Source: Tautonia sociabilis
GTDB lineage: Bacteria > Planctomycetota > Planctomycetia > Isosphaerales > Isosphaeraceae
DNA length: 60,570 bases
Direction: 5' to 3'
Assembly (NCBI RefSeq): GCF_003977685.1
Contig: NZ_RYZH01000043.1
Coordinates: 1 to 60,570, forward strand
Shown: piece by piece, positions 15,190 through 24,767 of the stretch
Layout of the letters: each line of letters opens with the position of its first letter
Position numbering within the stretch: the stretch's first letter is position 1
Translations under genes and position numbers: made by a program
The notes under the pieces: generated by a model
Database searches by the model: none
Seen by the model: the letters and a program-made list of their open reading frames with translations, nothing else
What the model was told of the DNA's origin: nothing

Positions 15190-17658
15190 ATGGCAACCGT
15201 CTCCAAGAAGCCGTCGTCCCCGCCGCCGAAGTCCTCGAAGGGACGCAAGGGGGAATCGGATCGCGGTGGCGAGGGCCGCCTGCTGCGCGGCATCAATGGG
15301 ATCTACCGCTTCCTGGCGTCGCTGAAGCTGGCGATTGTGAGCATCTCGCTGCTGGCGATCGTGATCTTTGTCGGGATGCTCTACGAGCGGAAATTCGGCA
15401 ACGCCGCGCTTCAGAAATATTTTTACCAGACGAGCTGGTTCGGTCTGCTGCTGGCGATGCTGGGGATCAATATCCTCTGCGCCGCGACGATTCGGTTCCC
15501 GTGGAAGAAGCGGCAGACGGGCTTCGTGGTGACGCACGCGGGGCTGCTGGTGCTGTTGGTGGGTTCCTGGATCAGCTTCCAGACGGGGGACGAGGGGCAG
15601 GTCGCGATGGTTGAGGGGGAAACCTCGTCCACGCTCGTCCGGTCGACCGACTACACGATCCGGGTGCAAGCGACCGACCCCCGAGCCAGGGAGGATCTGG
15701 AGGCGTTGCTCCGGGAGATCTTCATGGAGGTCGGCCAGGGGCATGAGCACGGCGCCGAGGCCGAGGGGGGGGACGCCCAGGACGCCGCGCTGCATGCCTT
15801 GCAGGACCGGATTGTGGCCGTGCTCCAGTCGCGGAACCCCGGCCCGTCCGAGCTCCGCTCCCTGGCGGCCGAGCCGGCGCTGCCGGCCCGGTATCGGGGA
15901 GAGCTGGAGGAGCTGGCGAGCCGCATGACCGGAGAGACGTACACGTTTCCGTTCTTCCCCGGGCCGAGGCAATGGCCCCGGGACCGGGTCGAGGTGCTGA
16001 CGAGGCAGGACGACCCGTTCGAGCTGTCGGTCACGGCGTTCTTGCCCTCGGCGATCGGCAAGCGGATCGCCGAGCCGGTGCCCGGCGGGGTGCCGATGAT
16101 GAAGGTGTCGATGGAGCTGACGCCCCCGAACATGATCAGCCCGATGGATCCGCTCCAGGACCGGTTCGTCATCGACGAGAACCGCTGGATCACCGCGGGG
16201 GACCTGTTCAAACGGAAGGTGACCGCGCTCGGCCCGGTCCGGCTGGTCTTCCAGTACATCGACGACTCCCGATCCAAGGAGATGCCGGCCCGGGAGGCGG
16301 TGAACGACTTCCTCGAGGTGCCGGATCGGGGAGCGGTCGAGTCGGCCCGCCTGCACTACGAGGATGACTCGGGCCGGACCCGCACCGCCACCTACTTCCC
16401 AAGCACCGAGACGTGGGTGATGCCCGACGGCTCGAAGGTTGAGGGGAAGACGGCGACGCTGACCGGCAGCACGCTGACGGCGACCTACAACCTGTCCGGC
16501 GCCCTGAACGACCCGGGGATCTTCGACCGGCTGCGGTCGGCCCGGTTCGACGTCAGCGCCGGGGGGCAGGGGCCGTCTCGGCCGATCACGCTCGGCAGCT
16601 TCCTGCTGGCGATTGTCGAGAACACCAAGGACGAGCAGATGCCGCTGGCCGAGTTCTCCGTCAAGCGCGGGGACGGGCCGGAGGTGGTCCACTGGGCCGT
16701 GCCGATCCCCGGCGCCGCGATGCCTCCCATGAGCTTCTCCCCGACCGACCAGCCGAACGTGTACGAGCCGACGGAGGGGCTGGTGCGCGTTTCGTACTAC
16801 AAGCCGCTGGAGTTCTCCGAGGACATGCAGGGGCTGAAGGGGTCGATCGAGGTGCTGGCCGTCGGCGATCACCAGTTGTACTACCGGACGATCAACGCCG
16901 AGGGGATCCAGAACGCCGGCGAGCTGGACCTGGGCGAGAAGGCCGTCGCCTTCGGAGGAGCGAACCGGGCGATGCAGGCCTCCTTCACGGTGGACGACTA
17001 CCTCGAGTCGGCCGTGCCCCGGTTCACCTACGTGTATCGGGAGCTTCCCGTCGGCCAAGCCGGCCAGGGGACCCCGGCGGCCCGGGTGAAGCTGTCCCGC
17101 CGGGGGCAGAGCGAGGAGCGGTGGGTGCTGCTCTCGACCACCTCGACGCTGAAGCCCAATCCCGGGGCGGTCGAGACGTTCGCCTTCCCGAGGGAGTCGT
17201 ACAACGTCTCCTTCGACGTCGACCGGAAGGAGCTGCCGTTCTCGCTCCGGCTGGTCGACTTCCGGAGGCGATTCGACCCGGGCACCCGGCAGCCGAGCCA
17301 TTATGAAAGCGACGTGCTGCTTTATGACCAGGAGCGGGGGATCGAGGGGGAGAAGGTCACGATCTCGATGAACGAGCCGCTGTCGCACCGCGGCTACACG
17401 TTCTACCAGTCGAGCTTCACCCCGCCGACCGACTCCAGCGGCGAGTTCGTCTCGCTGTTCCAGGTGCGGTACGACCCGACCTGGCAGATCATCTACATCG
17501 GGTGCCTGATGGTGGTCATCGGCACGTTCCTGCAATTCTACATGAGGGCCGGCATCTTCACCGACGGCGGCAAGCGGGAACGGGAGCGGGCCGGGCGACC
17601 TGAGGAGCCGACCCCGGAGGAACCCCTGCCGCCCCCCGGAGAGGACGACGACCTCTGA
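15190..17658 (+). CDS. resB: ResB-family cytochrome c biogenesis protein, enlarged
   Basis: ResB (Ccs1) works with CcsA in system II cytochrome c maturation, carrying haem across the membrane and attaching it to apocytochromes. The 822-residue protein has a basic cytoplasmic lead (1-40), membrane segments at about 44-64, 82-99 and 111-130, with H116 in FVVTHAGLLVLLVGS as a likely haem ligand, then a very large periplasmic part and a last membrane segment near the end (WQIIYIGCLMVVIGTFLQFY). The periplasmic part is longer than in classical ResB (usually about 450-550 residues in total) and includes an Ala/Glu/His-rich insert at about 180-240. The RGYTFYQSSF region near the end is well kept. 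ATG at 15190 follows GACCAGATC without a strong ribosome site. It lies 146 bases before ccsA. Confidence 0.88.
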   Translation: MATVSKKPSSPPPKSSKGRKGESDRGGEGRLLRGINGIYRFLASLKLAIVSISLLAIVIFVGMLYERKFGNAALQKYFYQTSWFGLLLAMLGINILCAATIRFPWKKRQTGFVVTHAGLLVLLVGSWISFQTGDEGQVAMVEGETSSTLVRSTDYTIRVQATDPRAREDLEALLREIFMEVGQGHEHGAEAEGGDAQDAALHALQDRIVAVLQSRNPGPSELRSLAAEPALPARYRGELEELASRMTGETYTFPFFPGPRQWPRDRVEVLTRQDDPFELSVTAFLPSAIGKRIAEPVPGGVPMMKVSMELTPPNMISPMDPLQDRFVIDENRWITAGDLFKRKVTALGPVRLVFQYIDDSRSKEMPAREAVNDFLEVPDRGAVESARLHYEDDSGRTRTATYFPSTETWVMPDGSKVEGKTATLTGSTLTATYNLSGALNDPGIFDRLRSARFDVSAGGQGPSRPITLGSFLLAIVENTKDEQMPLAEFSVKRGDGPEVVHWAVPIPGAAMPPMSFSPTDQPNVYEPTEGLVRVSYYKPLEFSEDMQGLKGSIEVLAVGDHQLYYRTINAEGIQNAGELDLGEKAVAFGGANRAMQASFTVDDYLESAVPRFTYVYRELPVGQAGQGTPAARVKLSRRGQSEERWVLLSTTSTLKPNPGAVETFAFPRESYNVSFDVDRKELPFSLRLVDFRRRFDPGTRQPSHYESDVLLYDQERGIEGEKVTISMNEPLSHRGYTFYQSSFTPPTDSSGEFVSLFQVRYDPTWQIIYIGCLMVVIGTFLQFYMRAGIFTDGGKRERERAGRPEEPTPEEPLPPPGEDDDL

Positions 17659-17804
17659 GCCGGGCCAACCGACCGACCGACCGGCGGGTGCCGACCCGGC
17701 CCGCGAGCGTCCCCCCCGGGTGCCTCCTCGAAGTCGAGGCGCCCGACCCACCCCTCGGCGACCGACCCGCCCTCCCCACGGACCGATTGAAAGGCGACCG
17801 GATC

Positions 17805-20693
17805 ATGAGCACGCTCCGCAATCCCGCTCGGCTCCGGCTCGGCCTGGCCCTGGCCCTCGCGGCGCTGGCCGCCCCGGCCCGAGCCCAGGACGAATCCGGA
17901 ACGACGCCCCCGGCCGGGCCGAACGAGGCCGCGTATGAGGCCCTCGGCCACCTTGTCCTGATGCATGAGGGCCGCCGCAAGCCGCTGGACACCGTCGCCC
18001 GCCAGGAGGTGAAGGCCATCACCGGCCGCCAGACGTTCGAGCCGGTCGGCCCGGACGGCAAGCCCGGCGCCAAGTGGGGCCCCGTCTCCGCTCTCTTTAG
18101 CTGGCAGCATGCTCCCGACTTCTGGGACGACCAGCGCTTCATCCTCGCCGAGTACATCCCCTTGCGCCGGGCGATTCTCTCGCGCCCGATCGCGTCGCTG
18201 CTCGGCCGCATCGCCGACGACGCCGAGACGAGCGATGCATTGAAGTCGAGGGTTCGGGAGATCCGCGACCGCCAGGCGGAGGGTCCTGAGGGGGTCGCCA
18301 CCTCGGACGAGCTGAAAGCGATCGCCAAGGATCCCGGACTGCCCGACCGCTTGCAGGACGAGGTCGAGGCGATGGCCCATCGCATCGATGGCCACGAGAA
18401 GTTCCTCTCCCCTCGCGAGCTGGAGGAGGCCCGCCTGACGCTCAAGGGGAAGGAGGTCGACCTGCGGCAGTGGTACATGGACATCGCCATCCGGTCCCGA
18501 CCCAACCTGACGACGGGAGTGCCGCCAAAGCAGACCCCCCTGGAGAAGAAGGTGGGCGAGGTGTTCAACCGCCTCAGCCGATATCAGGCGATCCGGGGGG
18601 ATCACGGCATCGGGATGCTCGGGGCCGAGGTTTCGCTCGACCGGATGGTTCCGAGGCCGTCGAATGACACGTACGTCTCCTACCTGGCCGCGGCGAGGAA
18701 GAAGTACGACGCGTTCGTCGAGGAGAACAAGGAGCGGCTCAACCTCCCGCTGCTGGACCGCGTGAAGCGCGACATGCAGGACGTGAAACTCGTCGTGCTG
18801 GAGACTCCCAGCGGGCAGGAGTATCCGATCGACCAGTTCCTCGCCGTGCTGTCCGACGTGCCCGGGGCCGAGTTCAACCCGGTGGAGCGCGATGCGCTGG
18901 GCACCCTGGCCGAGTTCTACAGCGAGCTTCAGGCCGAGGACCGCAAGCCCCCCGGAACCGATGACGACACGGACGAGATGCTCCGGACCTGGCTGGCTTC
19001 CGATGCCGACTGGGCCTCGGTCGACCTGATTCTGGAGGCCGACCCCGAGGAGCTGGCGAAGGCCGGGTACGACTCCGGGCACGTCGCCGCCTTCCGCGAG
19101 GCCGTCACCGCCGCGAGGGAGGCGGAGGCGGAGGAGCCCGGCTCGCTGTCGCTGGCGCAGGCCGAGGCGGTCGTGGCGTCGGCCCGGGACCTGGCCGGCG
19201 AGGTGAACGTGTATCCGAACGTGGCACAGGTCGCCCGAGAGGTGCACTACAACACGTTCGCCCCCTTCTACAAGGCCCCCGAGGCCTACGGGCTCGGCTT
19301 CCTGATGCTCGGGCTCTGCCTGATGATCGGCACGGTCGGCGGCGGGACCTTCGGGACGATCCGCAAGGGGCTGTACGGCCTCGGGTTGGCGGGCCTGGTC
19401 TCGGGAATCGCCCTGGAGATCTACGGGTTCACGATGCGGGTCCTGATCTCCGGCTGGGCGCCGGTGACCAACCTGTACGAGACGGTGATTTGGGTCGCCC
19501 TGATCGCCGCGGTGATCGGCCTGGCCCTGGAGCTGATCTACCGCCGGGTCTACGCCGCGGCGGCGGCGGCCGGCGTGGCGATGGTGTGCACGATCATCGC
19601 GGCCAACGCACAGAGCGTGCTCGATCCGAACATCGAGGCGCTCAACCCGATCCTCCGCAGCAACTACTGGCTGACGATCCACGTCATCACGATCGTCTCC
19701 AGCTACGCCGCCTTCGCCCTGGCGCTGGGCCTGGGGCTGATCGGCACGTGGTTCTACCTGACCAGCCCCTATCGGCACGACGTCCGCTACGGGAGACTGC
19801 TCCGGCCGTTGCTGGCGATGCCTCCGGTGGCGCTGCTGGGGTCGCTGGCGGTTTATGCGTCGTCCAGCGGGCGGCTGGCCGACTCGACAACGCTGGTCAG
19901 CTTGTGGGGACTGGACCTGACGGCCGTCAACGCCCTGTTCTTCGGCGGCTGGCTGCTGATCGCCTCGGCGATCGTGATGGCCGTGATGGCCCTGAGCGGG
20001 GCGCTTGGCGAACTGGTCGCCCGGCTCTCGCTGCGGAACCAGGCCGGGTTGGCCGCCGGGGCCGGGGCGGCCGGGGAGTCGTCGGAGTCGTCGGCCGATG
20101 AACGGCTCGCCTCGGTGGAATCGGCCGGAGGGGGCACGGCGACGATCGCCCGGCCGAGCGTGGCCGAGATCAAGGCTCGCGTCGCCGCCGCTCGCGGCGA
20201 GTCCGGCGACGGCGACCTCCGCGATCGGGCCATGAGGCAGCGGGCCGAGCAGGTCAAGCCGATCGCCAGCTTCGTCTACCGGGCGTTGCAGGTGGGCGTC
20301 TTGCTGGTGGCGGCCGGCACGATCCTCGGCGGCGTCTGGGCCGACTACTCGTGGGGACGCTTCTGGGGCTGGGACCCCAAGGAGGTCTCGGCGCTGATCA
20401 CGCTGCTGGTCTACCTCGTGCCGCTGCACGGGAGGTTCGCCGGCTGGATCAACAGCTTCGGCATGGTCTGCGCGTCGGTCTTCTGCTTCCTCTCGGTGCT
20501 GATGGCCTGGTACGGGGTGAACTTCCTGCTGGGCGTCGGCCTGCACAGTTATGGCTTCGCCGAGGGGGGGAATCAGGGGACCGTGCTGCTGTCGTCGCTC
20601 GTGGTCTGCTCTCTCCCCTCGGGGGCGATCTGGAGGAGATCGCTGGCGAGGCGAGGGGTGGAGAAGCCTCGACCGGCGGCGATGGCCTCCTGA
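17805..20693 (+). CDS. ccsA: CcsA-type cytochrome c synthase subunit with a large N-terminal periplasmic domain
   Basis: CcsA (ResC) binds haem through its tryptophan-rich motif and joins it to cytochrome c. The C-terminal half (from about residue 488) has about eight membrane segments and the signature FWGWDPKE at about 853-860, preceded by SWGR and followed by a periplasmic-loop histidine (LVPLHGRFAGW). The first 460 residues are unusual: a signal peptide (1 to about 28, ending ARAQ) and a soluble, helix-rich region of unknown function including YEALGHLVLMHEGRRKPLDT. Total length 962, against 300-400 for ordinary CcsA. A charged insert (Glu/Ser/Ala-rich, about 755-815) splits the membrane core. 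ATG at 17805 is preceded by AAAGGCGACCGGATC. Confidence 0.88.
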   Translation: MSTLRNPARLRLGLALALAALAAPARAQDESGTTPPAGPNEAAYEALGHLVLMHEGRRKPLDTVARQEVKAITGRQTFEPVGPDGKPGAKWGPVSALFSWQHAPDFWDDQRFILAEYIPLRRAILSRPIASLLGRIADDAETSDALKSRVREIRDRQAEGPEGVATSDELKAIAKDPGLPDRLQDEVEAMAHRIDGHEKFLSPRELEEARLTLKGKEVDLRQWYMDIAIRSRPNLTTGVPPKQTPLEKKVGEVFNRLSRYQAIRGDHGIGMLGAEVSLDRMVPRPSNDTYVSYLAAARKKYDAFVEENKERLNLPLLDRVKRDMQDVKLVVLETPSGQEYPIDQFLAVLSDVPGAEFNPVERDALGTLAEFYSELQAEDRKPPGTDDDTDEMLRTWLASDADWASVDLILEADPEELAKAGYDSGHVAAFREAVTAAREAEAEEPGSLSLAQAEAVVASARDLAGEVNVYPNVAQVAREVHYNTFAPFYKAPEAYGLGFLMLGLCLMIGTVGGGTFGTIRKGLYGLGLAGLVSGIALEIYGFTMRVLISGWAPVTNLYETVIWVALIAAVIGLALELIYRRVYAAAAAAGVAMVCTIIAANAQSVLDPNIEALNPILRSNYWLTIHVITIVSSYAAFALALGLGLIGTWFYLTSPYRHDVRYGRLLRPLLAMPPVALLGSLAVYASSSGRLADSTTLVSLWGLDLTAVNALFFGGWLLIASAIVMAVMALSGALGELVARLSLRNQAGLAAGAGAAGESSESSADERLASVESAGGGTATIARPSVAEIKARVAAARGESGDGDLRDRAMRQRAEQVKPIASFVYRALQVGVLLVAAGTILGGVWADYSWGRFWGWDPKEVSALITLLVYLVPLHGRFAGWINSFGMVCASVFCFLSVLMAWYGVNFLLGVGLHSYGFAEGGNQGTVLLSSLVVCSLPSGAIWRRSLARRGVEKPRPAAMAS

Positions 20694-20775
20694 GCCGCCC
20701 TCCGCGGCCTTCGATCGGACGCCGATCGGTCCGCCTCGCCTCCCTGGGAGGCGAGGCGGGCCGGTTCGTTTCCGA

Positions 20776-20820
20776 GTCGAGTCGAGCTGAGCCAAGCCAA
20801 GCCGAGCCGAGCCGAGCGCA
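20776..20820. repeat. Nine-unit pentanucleotide tract
   Basis: Nine five-base units: GTCGA twice, GCTGA, GCCAA twice, GCCGA three times, GCGCA. It ends at the base where a nine-codon reading frame begins (20820), 22 bases before the GTG of the next gene. A similar nine-unit tract lies at 40873-40917. Confidence 0.75.
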
Positions 20821-20841
20821 TGAACGAGGAGCCCGAGGATC

Positions 20842-22245
20842 GTGCCTGAGCCGAACGCCGCCCCGATCGTCCTCGTTAGTGCCGTCGGGCTGACGCCGAA
20901 GCTGCTGCCGATGGCTCCCCGGCTCGATCGGATCGCGCGGTCGGGGTGGAGTCGGCCGGTGCTCGACTGCGAGCCGGCCGTCACGTGCTCGGCTCAGGCG
21001 ACCGCGCTGACGGGGAGATTGCCAAGGGAGCACGGGATCGTCGGCAACGGCTGGCTGTTCCGGGAGACGGGAGAGGTCCGGTTCTGGCAGCAGTGCAACA
21101 GGCTCGTGCAGGCCGAGCTGCTGTACGAGATCGCCCGGACCCGGGCCAGGCGCCGGGGCCGGCCGTTCCGCGTCGCCAAGCTCTTCTGGTGGTTCAACCA
21201 GGGGGCGGAGGTCGAGTTCTCGGTCACTCCCAAGCCGCTTTATGGCGCCGACGGGAGCAAGGTGTTTGGTATCTGGGGCTCCCCCCCGGAGCTGCCCGCC
21301 CGGCTCGAGCGGGAGATCGGGCCGTTCCCGTTCGCATCGTTCTGGGGACCGATGGCCGGGCTTCCAGCGACGAGCTGGATCGCTCGCGGGGCGGCCGAGG
21401 TGCTTCGGGCCGATCGGCCCGACCTGACGCTTGTTTATTTGCCTCACCTCGATTACGACCCGCAGCGGTTCGGCCCCTCGGGCTGCGACCTGCCTCGCCT
21501 GGTGGGCGAGCTGGACGAGGCCGCGGCGCCGTTGCTGGAGGCGGCGGAGGCGGTCGGGGCGAAGGTCTGGGTCTTCGGCGAGTACGCCCACCGAGACGTG
21601 TCCCGGGCGGTGTTGCCCAATCGCACCCTTCGCGAGGAGGGGTTTCTCTCCGTCCGACCCGGGGCCTTCGGCGATCACCTGGAGACGTTCCAGAGCCGGG
21701 CGTTCGCCGTCTGCGACCACCAGCATGCCCACGTGTATGTGAGGAGAGCAGAGGACATTCCGCTCGTTCGGGATCGGCTCGCCGAGCAGCCGGGGGTGGC
21801 CCGCGTGTTCGTCGGCGACGAGCGCGGGGAGATCGGCCTCGATCATCCCCGATCGGGAGAGCTGGTCCTGAGGGCCGAGCCCGACTCCTGGTTCGCCTAC
21901 CCGTTCTGGCTCGACGACCGGGACGCCCCCGATTATGCCCGAACGGTCGACATCCACCGCAAGCCCGGCTACGACCCGGTCGAGCTGTACTTCGACCCGA
22001 AGCTGGCCTTCCCGAAGCTCCGGGCGATGCGCCGACTGTTGCAGAAGACGCTCGGCTTCCGGACGCTCATGGACCTGATCGGGCTCGATCCCTCGATCGT
22101 CCGAGGCAGCCACGGCGTGCCCGGCGACAGCGACGCCGATCGTCCCGTGCTCATCGGCCACGGCCCTTCGCCTGAGGACGGCGTCCCGGTGCCGATGACG
22201 GCGATCCGGGACCTGCTGCTCGAGGCGATGGACCTGTCGGACTGA
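20842..22245 (+). CDS. Alkaline phosphatase superfamily protein (nucleotide pyrophosphatase/phosphodiesterase-like)
   Basis: A 467-residue protein with the alkaline phosphatase fold order: an opening strand APIVLVSAVGL (the usual Asp of the first metal site is replaced here), the nucleophile region AVTCSAQATALTGRLPREHGIVGN with Thr/Ser in place for the active nucleophile, a YLPHLDYDPQRFGP strand supplying Asp and His, VWVFGEYAHRDV where the typical SDHG motif would be, and a late His (GSHGVPG). It probably hydrolyses a phosphodiester or pyrophosphate; the substrate is unknown. There is no signal peptide. GTG at 20842 is taken as start; a nine-codon frame from ATG 20820 ends inside it (TGA 20847-20849), so the start may be coupled to it. 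It is 148 bases after ccsA. Confidence 0.82.
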   Translation: MPEPNAAPIVLVSAVGLTPKLLPMAPRLDRIARSGWSRPVLDCEPAVTCSAQATALTGRLPREHGIVGNGWLFRETGEVRFWQQCNRLVQAELLYEIARTRARRRGRPFRVAKLFWWFNQGAEVEFSVTPKPLYGADGSKVFGIWGSPPELPARLEREIGPFPFASFWGPMAGLPATSWIARGAAEVLRADRPDLTLVYLPHLDYDPQRFGPSGCDLPRLVGELDEAAAPLLEAAEAVGAKVWVFGEYAHRDVSRAVLPNRTLREEGFLSVRPGAFGDHLETFQSRAFAVCDHQHAHVYVRRAEDIPLVRDRLAEQPGVARVFVGDERGEIGLDHPRSGELVLRAEPDSWFAYPFWLDDRDAPDYARTVDIHRKPGYDPVELYFDPKLAFPKLRAMRRLLQKTLGFRTLMDLIGLDPSIVRGSHGVPGDSDADRPVLIGHGPSPEDGVPVPMTAIRDLLLEAMDLSD

Positions 22246-22354
22246 GACGAGTCGGCGTTCCTTGGAAGACGGACGGAGGGGGGATCGGGCTGACAGGGAA
22301 GGCTGGGCTCGCCCAGTCCCCCGCTCGATGTCCAGGGATCCTGGAGCGGCGTCC

Positions 22355-23260
22355 TCAGGCCATGCCGAAGCAGCGGTCCATGCGAGCGGCGATGTCCTTG
22401 AGGTAGTCGGCGTCGCCGCCGCGAAGCTCGGCGGTGGCCCAGCCGCGGTAGCCGACGGAGTCGAGGGCCTGGCGGACGGCGGGCCAGTCGACGGACCCCT
22501 CGCCGAGGGGGACGTTGAAGCCCTTGCCGGTGCCCTCGTCCATCATGATCTCTCGGCTGTATTCCTTCACGTCGAGCTTGACGATGCGATCGCCGAGGGC
22601 CGTGACCCAGTGCTCGGGCCAGCCGTAGCGGACGACGTTGCCGATGTCGAAGTAGGCGCCGACGCGGTCGCTCTCGAACTCGTCGATGTAGCGGGCGAAT
22701 TCGAGCGGGCTGAGCAGGAAGTTGTTCCAGACGTTCTCGAAGGCGATGGTGACGCCGGTCTCCTCGGCCTTCGGGAGCAGCGTGCGGATCTCGGCCTGGG
22801 AGCGCTGGTAGGCGTCGGCGTAGGAGATCTCCGCGTTGACGACCGCGGGGACGAGGAGCACGGTGGTGCCGCCGTAGGCCTTGCAGTCCTCCATGGCGGT
22901 CGTCATGCCGGCGATGGTCTTGGCGCGGACCTCGGGGTCGGGGTGGGAAAGGGGGCTGGCCCAGTGGGTGGAGCAGACGCAGCCGTGGATGATCAGGCCG
23001 GATTCCTCCTGGGCGCGGAGGACCTCGTCGAGGGGCAGGTCGTTGGGGCTGTCCATGTCGACCCCCTCGAACCCGCAGGCCTTGATGAGCTTGAAGCGCT
23101 CGACGAGCGGCAGGTTGCGCGGCGCCATGCCGATCTTGATGGCCTTGCGGAACGGTTTCTCGGCCGAGGGCTCCTGGGAGGAGGCGGGGCGGGCCCCGGC
23201 GGAGAGGGAGGCGGTCAGGCCGAGCCCGGCGGTGCGGAGGAACGATCGGCGGGGGATCAT
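22355..23260 (-). CDS. Exported hydroxypyruvate isomerase-like TIM-barrel protein
   Basis: A 301-residue protein with a twin-arginine signal (MIPRRSFLRTAGLGLTASLS, then an Ala-rich cleavage region), so it is likely folded in the cytoplasm and exported by Tat. The mature part is a xylose-isomerase-like barrel: FKLIKACGFEGVDMDSPNDL, a loop CSTHWASPL, the metal-ligand strand GVTIAFENVWNNFLLSP, VGAYFDIGN, DRIVKLDVKEY and GWATAELRGGD. The Glu, Asp, His/Asp and Glu metal ligands appear to be in place. Planctomycetes carry many such paralogues, substrate unknown. Its ATG is only 28 bases after the gatB stop, so it may be the last gene of the gat operon. Confidence 0.85.
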   Translation of the reverse strand: MIPRRSFLRTAGLGLTASLSAGARPASSQEPSAEKPFRKAIKIGMAPRNLPLVERFKLIKACGFEGVDMDSPNDLPLDEVLRAQEESGLIIHGCVCSTHWASPLSHPDPEVRAKTIAGMTTAMEDCKAYGGTTVLLVPAVVNAEISYADAYQRSQAEIRTLLPKAEETGVTIAFENVWNNFLLSPLEFARYIDEFESDRVGAYFDIGNVVRYGWPEHWVTALGDRIVKLDVKEYSREIMMDEGTGKGFNVPLGEGSVDWPAVRQALDSVGYRGWATAELRGGDADYLKDIAARMDRCFGMA

Positions 23261-23288
23261 GGGCGTCGTGCTCCGGGGAAGGGGGCGG

Positions 23289-24767
23289 TCAATGGCCGAG
23301 CTCGGCGAGGCGGGCCTCCAGCAGCTCGACGACGAGCTGGGGGTCGGCCTTGCCCTGGGTCCGCTTCATCACCTGGCCGCGGAGCCAGCCCTTGACGGCC
23401 TCGGGCTTCTTCTTGCCGCCGGCCAGATCGTCCAGGGCCTTGGGGTTGGCCTCGATGGTGGCGGCGACGACCGCGGCCAGTTCGTCTCGGTCGCCGATGA
23501 GGCCGTACCCCCCCTCGGCGATGACGGCGTCGGCGGGCTTGCCGGTCTCGATCATCGCGGCGAGGACCTCGCGGCCCTGATTGGTGTTCAGTTGCTTGTT
23601 CTTGACCCGGTTGATCAGGTCGGCCAGCGCGGCGGGGCCGACGGGGAAGTCGGCCAGGGGGAGCCGCTTCTCCTTGATGACGCGGAGGACGTCCTGCTGA
23701 ATCCAGTTGCTGGCGAGCTTCGCCTCGCCGGTTTCCCGGGCCACGGCGTCGAAGTAGTCGGCCACGTCTTGGCCCTGCTCGACGAGAACGTTGGCGTCGT
23801 AAGGCGAGAGGCCATACTCCGACTCGAACCGGCGGCGGCGGGCCATCGGAAGCTCGCCGATCTCCTCTCGGATCCGGGCGATCCAGGCGTCGTCGACTTC
23901 GACGGGGACGAGGTCGGGCTCGGGGAAGTAGCGGTAGTCGGCGGCCGTTTCCTTCTGACGCTGGGGCTTGGTGATGCCGTCGGGGTCGCTCCAGCCCCGG
24001 GTTTCCTTGGGGGCGTCCTTGATGGTGAGGCCGTCGTCCTTCCACTTCTCGAACTGGCGCTCGATCTCGTACCTCAGCGCCTTTTCGACGGCGCTGAAGC
24101 TGTTCATGTTCTTGATCTCGACGATCGGAGTGGCGACCTTGGAGCCGTCGTCCTTCGTGATGTGGAGGTTGACGTTGGCGTCGCAGCGGAGGCTCCCCTC
24201 CTGCATCTCGCAGTCCGAGACGCCGAGGTAGCGGAGCGTCAACCGCAGCTCCTCCAGGCATCCCCGGGCGTCGGCGGGGTCGCGGAGGTCGGGCTCGGTG
24301 ACGATCTCCAGCAGGGGGACGCCGGCGCGGTTGAGATCCACCTCGGACAGGCCGCCGGCGGCGTGGATCATCTTGCCGGTGTCTTCCTCGAGGTGGATGC
24401 GGGTCAGTCGGACGGAGCCGCCTCCGCCGCCGTCCTTGCGCTCGGGGATGGGGAGGGCTCCTCCGGTGCTGAAGGGGAGGTCGTACTGGCTGATCTGGTA
24501 GTTCTTGGGCAGGTCGGGGTAGTAGTAGTTCTTGCGGTCCCACTTGGTGAAGCGGGCGATGTCGGCTCCGAAGGCGATGGCGGTTTTCAGCGCCAGGTCG
24601 AACGCCTTGCCGTTCATGACGGGAAGCGTTCCGGGAAGGCCGAGGGAGACGGGGTCCGTCTGCGTGTTCGGCGGGAGGCCGAACTCGGTGCCGCAGGCGG
24701 AGAACATCTTGCTCTCGGTCTGGAGCTGGACGTGGATTTCGAGGCCGATGATGATGTCGTAGTCCAT
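23289..24767 (-). CDS. gatB: Asp-tRNA(Asn)/Glu-tRNA(Gln) amidotransferase subunit B
   Basis: GatB binds the misacylated tRNA, activates the carboxylate and receives ammonia from GatA. The 492-residue protein starts MDYDIIIGLEIHVQLQTESK and has the cradle-domain marks CGTEFGLPPNTQ, PGTLPVMN, KNYYYPDLPKNYQISQYDLP, RLTRIHLEEDTGK and the C-terminal YqeY-like tail (VKGWLRGQVMKRTQGKADPQ) that binds tRNA. Its ATG shares one base with the stop of the upstream 142-residue gene (TGATG), and that gene with the HEPN gene separates gatB from gatA, which is not the usual arrangement. Confidence 0.95.
   Translation of the reverse strand: MDYDIIIGLEIHVQLQTESKMFSACGTEFGLPPNTQTDPVSLGLPGTLPVMNGKAFDLALKTAIAFGADIARFTKWDRKNYYYPDLPKNYQISQYDLPFSTGGALPIPERKDGGGGGSVRLTRIHLEEDTGKMIHAAGGLSEVDLNRAGVPLLEIVTEPDLRDPADARGCLEELRLTLRYLGVSDCEMQEGSLRCDANVNLHITKDDGSKVATPIVEIKNMNSFSAVEKALRYEIERQFEKWKDDGLTIKDAPKETRGWSDPDGITKPQRQKETAADYRYFPEPDLVPVEVDDAWIARIREEIGELPMARRRRFESEYGLSPYDANVLVEQGQDVADYFDAVARETGEAKLASNWIQQDVLRVIKEKRLPLADFPVGPAALADLINRVKNKQLNTNQGREVLAAMIETGKPADAVIAEGGYGLIGDRDELAAVVAATIEANPKALDDLAGGKKKPEAVKGWLRGQVMKRTQGKADPQLVVELLEARLAELGH

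Noticed and set aside
17538..20984. A frame of more than 1100 codons opposite ccsA
   Set aside because: Shadow of a GC-rich gene: composition is Arg/Gln/Asp/His-rich with no recognisable domain, while the plus strand has a signal peptide, membrane segments and the WWD motif.
22246..22354. Terminator between the convergent phosphodiesterase and isomerase-like genes
   Set aside because: No strong stem could be read in this 109-base spacer.
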